Shown: piece by piece, positions 1-4,420 of the stretch
Layout of the letters: every line of letters begins with the position of its first letter
Numbering within the stretch: the first letter of the stretch is position 1
Assembly (NCBI GenBank): GCA_937934705.1
Contig: CALGYY010000233.1
Span: forward strand, 1-6,801
Source: an uncultured Bacteroidota bacterium
Lineage (GTDB): Bacteria; Bacteroidota; Bacteroidia; Bacteroidales; CAIWKO01
Direction of reading: 5' to 3'
DNA: 6,801 nucleotides
The notes under the pieces: generated by a model
What the model was told of the DNA's origin: nothing
The model's input: only the letters and a program-made list of their open reading frames with translations
Databases searched by the model: none
Made by a program: the position numbers and the translations under genes

Positions 1-534
1 GGTTGCGGCGGGGTGGGCTCGAACTGTGCTGTTGCTCTGGCCCGTTGCGGAATCGGGAAACACGTAGTGGCTGATTTTGATGTGATTCAGGAAAGTAACC
101 TGAACCGTAAATACTTCTTTTTTGATCAGAGCGGGCAAAAAAAGGTGGATGCATTGGCTGTTAACCTGATGCGCATCAGACCGGATCTGATCATCGAAAA
201 ACATGATGTTCTGCTGTCACCCGAAAATATTCAGGGCATTTTTCGCGACTGCCATGTCGTGGTCGAAGCTTTTGACCTGGCTGAAATGAAACAAATGATC
301 ATAGAAACGGTATTGAGTAATATGCCGGACATCCCTCTTGTTTCAGGCGTGGGTCTGGCTGGTTTCGGACATTCTGAACGTTTCAGGCGGATTTGTTCCG
401 GTCAACTGACAGTATGCGGCGACCTTGAAACCGAGGTTTCAGATCAGATGCCCCCTCTGGCTCCGGCCGTAAGCATCGTGGCGAATATGGAAGCGGATAC
501 CGTGATTGAAATTTTATTAAACAAAGGGCTATGA
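1..534 (+). CDS. thiF: ThiS adenylyltransferase ThiF, family-2 type (5' end missing)
   Basis: This E1-like enzyme uses ATP to adenylate the C-terminal glycine of ThiS, the first step in loading sulfur for thiamine thiazole synthesis in the cytoplasm. The reading frame is open from base 1, and 177 residues are visible. They begin inside the nucleotide-binding loop GCGGVGSN, so I infer that roughly 20-30 N-terminal residues lie outside the window. GTG at base 13 is an internal codon, not the start. Visible motifs (numbered from the first visible residue) are D25-F-D27, the NLNR segment at 33-36, K48, EAFD at 89-92, and VCGDLETE at 138-145. The LAP segment and the C-terminal ANMEADTVIEILL match the short clostridial/Bacteroidota ThiF group as I remember it. 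No CxxC pair is present, so the zinc site of E. coli ThiF/MoeB appears absent; C139 is the best candidate for a sulfur-handling cysteine. The stop overlaps the thiS start, supporting the assignment. A different E1-like paralogue is unlikely given that neighbour. Confidence 0.9.
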   Translation, partial: GCGGVGSNCAVALARCGIGKHVVADFDVIQESNLNRKYFFFDQSGQKKVDALAVNLMRIRPDLIIEKHDVLLSPENIQGIFRDCHVVVEAFDLAEMKQMIIETVLSNMPDIPLVSGVGLAGFGHSERFRRICSGQLTVCGDLETEVSDQMPPLAPAVSIVANMEADTVIEILLNKGL

Positions 535-734
535 AATTTATACTGAATAAGCAGGATGAAACCATCGACAGGGACAGTATAAGCGTCAGTGATCTGCTGG
601 AACTGAAAAAGTATACCTTTAAGATGCTGGTGGTGAAAATCAACGACCGCATTATTAAACGGGATGAATATCCGGATACCTTCATACAGGAGGGGGATGA
701 TGTTCTGGTGCTCCATCTGATGAGCGGAGGGTGA
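531..734 (+). CDS. thiS: Sulfur carrier protein ThiS
   Basis: ThiS is the small ubiquitin-fold carrier whose C-terminal glycine becomes a thiocarboxylate, the sulfur donor for thiazole formation by ThiG. The product is 67 residues, the normal size for the family, and ends exactly in Gly66-Gly67 (LHLMSGG), the hallmark of functional ThiS/MoaD proteins. Other visible family traits are the central VVKINDRIIKRDEY strand-turn segment (residues 34-47) and the EGDDVLVLHL strand just before the tail. The start is fixed by the ATGA overlap with the thiF stop, which implies translational coupling. An AAGGG run ends only two bases before the ATG, too close for an ordinary Shine-Dalgarno site. MoaD is the main alternative, but the length, the missing molybdopterin genes and the thiF partner favour ThiS. 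It is the last thiamine gene here; thiG, thiH, thiC or thiE would be upstream, outside the window. Confidence 0.93.
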   Translation: MKFILNKQDETIDRDSISVSDLLELKKYTFKMLVVKINDRIIKRDEYPDTFIQEGDDVLVLHLMSGG

Positions 735-765
735 TACTGTATTCGGACACCTGAAAAATCTGTCA

Positions 766-809
766 CAGAGCTTTTCTCTGCCAGAGTGATCGCACAAAAG
801 CTTTTTTTT
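766..809 (+). terminator. Weak hairpin and T tract after thiS (possible terminator)
   Basis: A 5-base inverted repeat CAGAG/CTCTG (766-770 with 776-780, loop CTTTT) is followed further on by AAAAGC and eight T residues (802-809). The stem is short and sits 21 bases before the T run, so it does not form a textbook intrinsic terminator. It is recorded as the only candidate for ending the thiamine transcript before thyA. Confidence 0.2.
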
Positions 810-816
810 ACCTTTG
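809..816 (+). promoter_or_regulatory. Candidate Bacteroidota -7 promoter element for thyA
   Basis: TACCTTTG is an exact match to TANNTTTG, the -7 element used by the primary sigma factor of Bacteroidota. It lies in the 101-base gap between thiS and thyA and would place transcription start near 820-823, giving a leader of only about 15 bases before the thyA ATG at 836. No convincing TTTG/TTG -33 element was found about 20 bases upstream (around 784-792), which lowers confidence. If real, it could also drive the two acyltransferase genes that follow thyA closely. Confidence 0.45.
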
Positions 817-835
817 GGCTTTCAATCCTGAATGC

Positions 836-1627
836 ATGCGACCATACCTTGACCTGCTCGATCATGTGCTGAAGAATGGCCTGGCCAAAGAAGACCGGAC
901 AGGTACCGGAACCCTTTCGGTGTTCGGATACCAGATGCGATACAATCTTGAAGAAGGCTTTCCTTGTCTGACCACCAAAAAGCTTCACCTAAGATCCATC
1001 ATTCATGAACTGCTGTGGTTTCTGAAAGGGGAAACAAATATCGCTTACCTGAAGGAAAATAAAGTCAGCATATGGGACGAGTGGGCCGATGAAGAAGGAA
1101 ACCTGGGGCCGGTTTACGGGCACCAGTGGAGAAGCTGGACCAGTGCCGGGGGTAGTGTTGATCAGATCACAGAAGTGGTGGAAATGATCAGGAAGAACCC
1201 CGATTCACGCCGATTGATCGTATGTGCCTGGAATGTGGGGGATATCCCGAAAATGGCCCTGCCGCCATGCCATGTCCTTTTTCAGTTTTATGTGGCCGGT
1301 GGGCGCTTGTCGTGCCAGTTGTACCAACGTAGTGCGGATATTTTTCTGGGCGTGCCCTTCAATATTGCTTCTTATGCTTTGCTGACCATGATGATGGCAC
1401 AGGTATGCGGATTAAAAGCAGGCGACTTCATTCATACCCTCGGAGATGCCCATTTATATTCCAACCATCTGGATCAGGCAAGACTTCAGCTCAGCCGGGA
1501 TCCCAGACCTCTGCCCCGAATGAAAATAAATCCTGCCATAACAAATATCTTCGATTTTCGTTATGAGGATTTTGAACTCCAGGGATACGATCCCCACCCT
1601 CACATCAAGGCCGAAGTGGCCGTATAA
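836..1627 (+). CDS. thyA: Thymidylate synthase ThyA
   Basis: ThyA methylates dUMP to dTMP using methylenetetrahydrofolate as carbon and hydride donor, yielding dihydrofolate. The 263-residue product is nearly the same length as E. coli ThyA (264) and aligns from its first residue. Key residues by family homology are the phosphate-binding Arg21 in DRTGTGT, the HLRSIIHELLWFL block (51-63), Arg125-Arg126 in DSRR, the catalytic Cys145 in PPCH, Arg165-Ser166 and Asp168 in QRSADIF, Asn176 in PFNIASY, and His206/Tyr208 in HLYSN. All are intact, so it should be active. The start at 836 is preferred by alignment. There is no Shine-Dalgarno sequence, and an out-of-frame ATG four bases upstream (832) opens a six-codon frame ending at 852. 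Family ThyA genes are often followed by folA; here an MBOAT acyltransferase starts 9 bases after the stop. Confidence 0.98.
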   Translation: MRPYLDLLDHVLKNGLAKEDRTGTGTLSVFGYQMRYNLEEGFPCLTTKKLHLRSIIHELLWFLKGETNIAYLKENKVSIWDEWADEEGNLGPVYGHQWRSWTSAGGSVDQITEVVEMIRKNPDSRRLIVCAWNVGDIPKMALPPCHVLFQFYVAGGRLSCQLYQRSADIFLGVPFNIASYALLTMMMAQVCGLKAGDFIHTLGDAHLYSNHLDQARLQLSRDPRPLPRMKINPAITNIFDFRYEDFELQGYDPHPHIKAEVAV

Positions 1628-1636
1628 AACTACCTG

Positions 1637-3067
1637 ATGGTATTCAGCAGCAGCATATTCCTTCTTTATTTCCTGCCGGTCTTCCTGCTGGTCTACTACC
1701 TGGCCGATAATAAGTATAAAAACTATGTCGCCCTGGCAGCAAGTCTCGCTTTTTTTGTCTGGGGTGCCCCGCTCTTCATCTTTGTCGTCCTGGGAAGTGT
1801 GCTGATGAACTGGTTCCTGGGCCGGATGATGGAAAAGCAACAGGATGCAGGGAAAAAGAACCTGATGCTTGCCGGTCTGATTGTCAATATATTATTATTG
1901 ATCGTATTCCAGTATACAGGATTTATCAAAGAAAACCTGAACTTTCTTGCCGGATCAGCCATTGTTGGCGATATCCCATGGATGAAATACCTCGTCCCCC
2001 TGGGATTTTCATTCATCACCTTTCACCAGATCAGCTACCTGGTGGATGTGAGAAGAGAAACCGCATCACCTTTCAGGCGCCTGAGCGATTATGCGCTGTT
2101 TATTCTTTATTTCCCGCAGTTGATCAACGGCCCCATTAACCGGGTCGCGGAAATGGCGCCCCAACTGGCCGACAGATCCGCGAACGATCATATCGATAAC
2201 CGCCTGGCGGGCTTCATTCGCTTTGTGATCGGTTTGTCAAAAAAAGTGCTGATCGCCAATGTCCTCGGAGCAGAAGTGGATCGCATTTTTGCGATGCCCG
2301 AAGCCCAACTGGACACCCCGCTGGCATGGATAGCCATTCTGGCTTACGCTTTTCAGATCTATTTTGACTTTTCAGGCTATTCGGATATGGCCATCGGACT
2401 TGGCAAAATGACCGGCTTTATCCTGCCGGAGAACTTCAACAGTCCATATACCGCCACCTCCATGACCGATTTCTGGAGGCGCTGGCACATGAGCCTTTCC
2501 TCCTGGCTGCGCGATTATCTCTTTATGCCGCTGTCGGTTAAAATGCGTAATGCCGGGATAACAGGCGTGGTGATCTCGGTGATGATCACCTTTCTGATCT
2601 GCGGCATGTGGCACCAGCCGGGCTGGACTTTTATTGTCTGGGGCGCCTGGCACGGCCTCTGGCTCGCCCTGGACCAGTTGTTTCTGCTGAAAGTCCTGAA
2701 AAAATCAGGAAGAATTGTGGCCACCCTCTTTACATTCCTGATCACAACTGTTGGCTGGGTCTTTTTCAGGGCTGAGGATTTTCAGCAGGCCGGTTTGTTT
2801 CTGCGGCGGATGTTTTCCTTTGTATATAACGGGGTTGCAGATACAGGACTCAGAGCGGATTTCTGGACCGTTTTCGCACTGGCAGCGGTATTTTCAGTGG
2901 TCTCTGCATTTAAGCCGGGAAGAAAACTGGAAATGATGGTTTTTGAAAAAAGAATGAAACTGATACAACTGATCATCATGTCGTGTATCATTATCATCCT
3001 GTTTATACTCTGCATGGGGAGCATCAGCAGTTCAGGTTTTATTCCGTTTATTTATAACAGGTTCTAG
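1637..3067 (+). CDS. MBOAT-family membrane O-acyltransferase (AlgI-like)
   Basis: This polytopic inner-membrane protein probably takes an acyl group from a cytoplasmic donor and passes it across the membrane for O-acylation of an exported glycan, as AlgI, PatA and DltB do. The 476-residue length is normal for the family. The N-terminus (MVFSSSIFLLYFLP) is typical and supports the ATG at 1637. Reading the hydrophobic runs suggests about 11-13 membrane segments. Diagnostic blocks are YFPQLINGPI (158-167), FQIYFDFSGYSDMAIGLG (239-256), FNSPY (267-271), FWRRWHMSLSSWLRDYLF (279-296), GMWHQPGWTFIVWGAWHG (323-340) and WVFFRAED (374-381). His284 and His326 are the conserved MBOAT histidines; His326 is the likely catalytic one. 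The gene follows thyA by 9 bases and precedes its presumed SGNH partner by 5 bases, so the two are very likely co-translated. The substrate cannot be read from the sequence; alginate is not implied. Confidence 0.95.
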   Translation: MVFSSSIFLLYFLPVFLLVYYLADNKYKNYVALAASLAFFVWGAPLFIFVVLGSVLMNWFLGRMMEKQQDAGKKNLMLAGLIVNILLLIVFQYTGFIKENLNFLAGSAIVGDIPWMKYLVPLGFSFITFHQISYLVDVRRETASPFRRLSDYALFILYFPQLINGPINRVAEMAPQLADRSANDHIDNRLAGFIRFVIGLSKKVLIANVLGAEVDRIFAMPEAQLDTPLAWIAILAYAFQIYFDFSGYSDMAIGLGKMTGFILPENFNSPYTATSMTDFWRRWHMSLSSWLRDYLFMPLSVKMRNAGITGVVISVMITFLICGMWHQPGWTFIVWGAWHGLWLALDQLFLLKVLKKSGRIVATLFTFLITTVGWVFFRAEDFQQAGLFLRRMFSFVYNGVADTGLRADFWTVFALAAVFSVVSAFKPGRKLEMMVFEKRMKLIQLIIMSCIIIILFILCMGSISSSGFIPFIYNRF

Positions 3068-3072
3068 ACAAT

Positions 3073-4383
3073 ATGGACAAAAGAATCAGGCAGGGAGTTT
3101 TTGTGCTGTTCATGGCATTGCTGGTTTTACCTGCTGTCCAGTTTAAATTCAATCTTGTTAAAATGCGGCCCCTGGGCGGGACTTATGTGTATGAAGAGCG
3201 TCCGTCTTTCACTAAAAAAGAATGGCTGAAGGGGGAATACCAGGAAAAGTATGCCCGCTATATCAACGATCATATCGGTTTCCGGGAATTCTTCCTGCGC
3301 TCGTTCAACCAGTTCTGCTTCTCTGTATTCAGCATCCCCAGGGCGCAGCAGATTATTGTGGGAAAGAACAGCACCCTGTTTGAACTGAATTACATCCGCG
3401 ATTATACAGGGACCAGTTTCAGAGGAAAAGAAGTCATCAACGAACAGGTCGCCAAACTGCGGTTTCTGCAGGATACAATGAATCAGCAGGGGGTGAAGCT
3501 GATCCTGTATTTTGCTCCCGGCAAGGCCAGTTTTTTTCCTGAATGCATCCCCCAGCGCTATCTCGACAGTATGCAGGCCATGAGTAACTATCGGTACTAT
3601 GCCCAAACCTGCCGTGAAGCCGGTCTCCGTTGCTTTGACATGAACGCCTGGTTTGTTTCCCAAAAGAACAAATCGCCCTACCCGCTTTATCACAGAGGCG
3701 GTATCCACTGGTCCTCCTACGGATGGACCCTGGCCCTCGATTCACTCTGCCGTTTTATGGGGCAGCAGCAGGGCACACCCCTGCCTCAGATGGAAATCAC
3801 AGAAGTGCAGTTGTCCGATACCGCCCGCGATACGGATAATGACATTGAAAAAGCCCTGAACCTTCTCTGCGGATTACCCCATGACCAGTATGCATATCCG
3901 CTGATAAAGATTAATGAAGGAGAGAATGTCCGCAAACCATCTGTTTTGATCGTTGCTGATTCCTACTGGTGGAACGTTTTCAGCTCCGGGAATACATTAC
4001 ACGTATTTGATGGATGTGATTTCTGGTATTATAATACAGAAGTTTATTATGATGACGGCCGACCGATGGTAGCGGCTGACCAGCTCAATATACTTTCCGA
4101 GGTTCAGAAAAAAGATTTCGTGATCATCCTGTCTACAGAAGCCAATCTTTTCAATTTTGGCTGGGGCTTTATCGAAAAGCTGTATGACCAGTACCATCAG
4201 GGGTGGTCTGCTCTGGCTTCAGAATTCTCTGAGGAAGAGATCAGGGGTCAGGTGGAATATATCCGCAACGATCCAGAGTGGATGAGCCTCATCGAGGAAA
4301 AGGCAAAGGCCAATCTGGTGCCTGTTGATACACAGATACGAAACGACGCATTGTATATCCTGAGTCAGCGCAGGAAAGAGTGA
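3073..4383 (+). CDS. AlgJ/AlgX-like SGNH-fold acetyltransferase partner, membrane-anchored
   Basis: The product (436 residues) is the likely extracytoplasmic partner of the upstream MBOAT, transferring the exported acyl group to a polysaccharide. Residues 8-24 form one hydrophobic N-terminal anchor or uncleaved signal. Then come a family-like YINDHIGFREFFLRSFN block (63-79), IIVGKNSTLFELNYIRDY (94-111), LILYFAPGKASFFPE (143-157), GGIHWSSYG (209-217) and VLIVADSYWW (291-300). In AlgX-type enzymes a Ser/His/Asp triad comes from the GDS and D-x-H motifs. Here Ser297 and His212 are present, but the position two before the His is Gly210, so the usual Asp is missing. After the SGNH-like core, residues 384-436 form a charged, helical-looking tail. 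The start gives a 5-base gap after the MBOAT stop with no Shine-Dalgarno site. Function is assigned by motif and neighbour; the overall identity to AlgJ or AlgX is probably low. Confidence 0.85.
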   Translation: MDKRIRQGVFVLFMALLVLPAVQFKFNLVKMRPLGGTYVYEERPSFTKKEWLKGEYQEKYARYINDHIGFREFFLRSFNQFCFSVFSIPRAQQIIVGKNSTLFELNYIRDYTGTSFRGKEVINEQVAKLRFLQDTMNQQGVKLILYFAPGKASFFPECIPQRYLDSMQAMSNYRYYAQTCREAGLRCFDMNAWFVSQKNKSPYPLYHRGGIHWSSYGWTLALDSLCRFMGQQQGTPLPQMEITEVQLSDTARDTDNDIEKALNLLCGLPHDQYAYPLIKINEGENVRKPSVLIVADSYWWNVFSSGNTLHVFDGCDFWYYNTEVYYDDGRPMVAADQLNILSEVQKKDFVIILSTEANLFNFGWGFIEKLYDQYHQGWSALASEFSEEEIRGQVEYIRNDPEWMSLIEEKAKANLVPVDTQIRNDALYILSQRRKE

Positions 4384-4390
4384 ATGGTTT

Positions 4391-4410
4391 TTAATGATAT
4401 GATCAATTAA
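4391..4410 (+). other. AT-rich imperfect inverted repeat before the protease gene
   Basis: TTAATGAT (4391-4398) can pair with ATCA (4402-4405) and, after a one-base bulge, TTAA (4407-4410), leaving a three-base loop. It is followed by a C6 run (4413-4418) directly before the ATG at 4421, not a T run, so it is not an intrinsic terminator. It fills most of the 37-base gap. It may be an operator, an RNA hairpin near the start codon, or chance. Confidence 0.2.
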
Positions 4411-4420
4411 ATCCCCCCTC

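Noticed and set aside
13..15. GTG at base 13 as the start of thiF
   Set aside because: The frame is open upstream, and the GCGGVG nucleotide-binding loop begins at base 1, so a start at 13 would cut the motif.
523..530. AAAGGG before thiS as a Shine-Dalgarno site
   Set aside because: It ends two bases before the ATG, too close for normal use; overlap with thiF and translational coupling explain initiation better.
383..988. Minus-strand open frame of 201 codons across thiF, thiS and thyA
   Set aside because: It lies opposite three well-identified genes, including conserved parts of thyA, and its translation shows no recognisable domain. It is a shadow frame.
1454..1840. Minus-strand open frame of 128 codons across the thyA/MBOAT junction
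   Set aside because: It is antisense to two confident genes and has low-complexity charged composition; a shadow.
3127..3708. Minus-strand open frame of 193 codons inside the SGNH gene
   Set aside because: It is fully antisense to a gene with recognisable motifs on the + strand, and its protein resembles no family I know.
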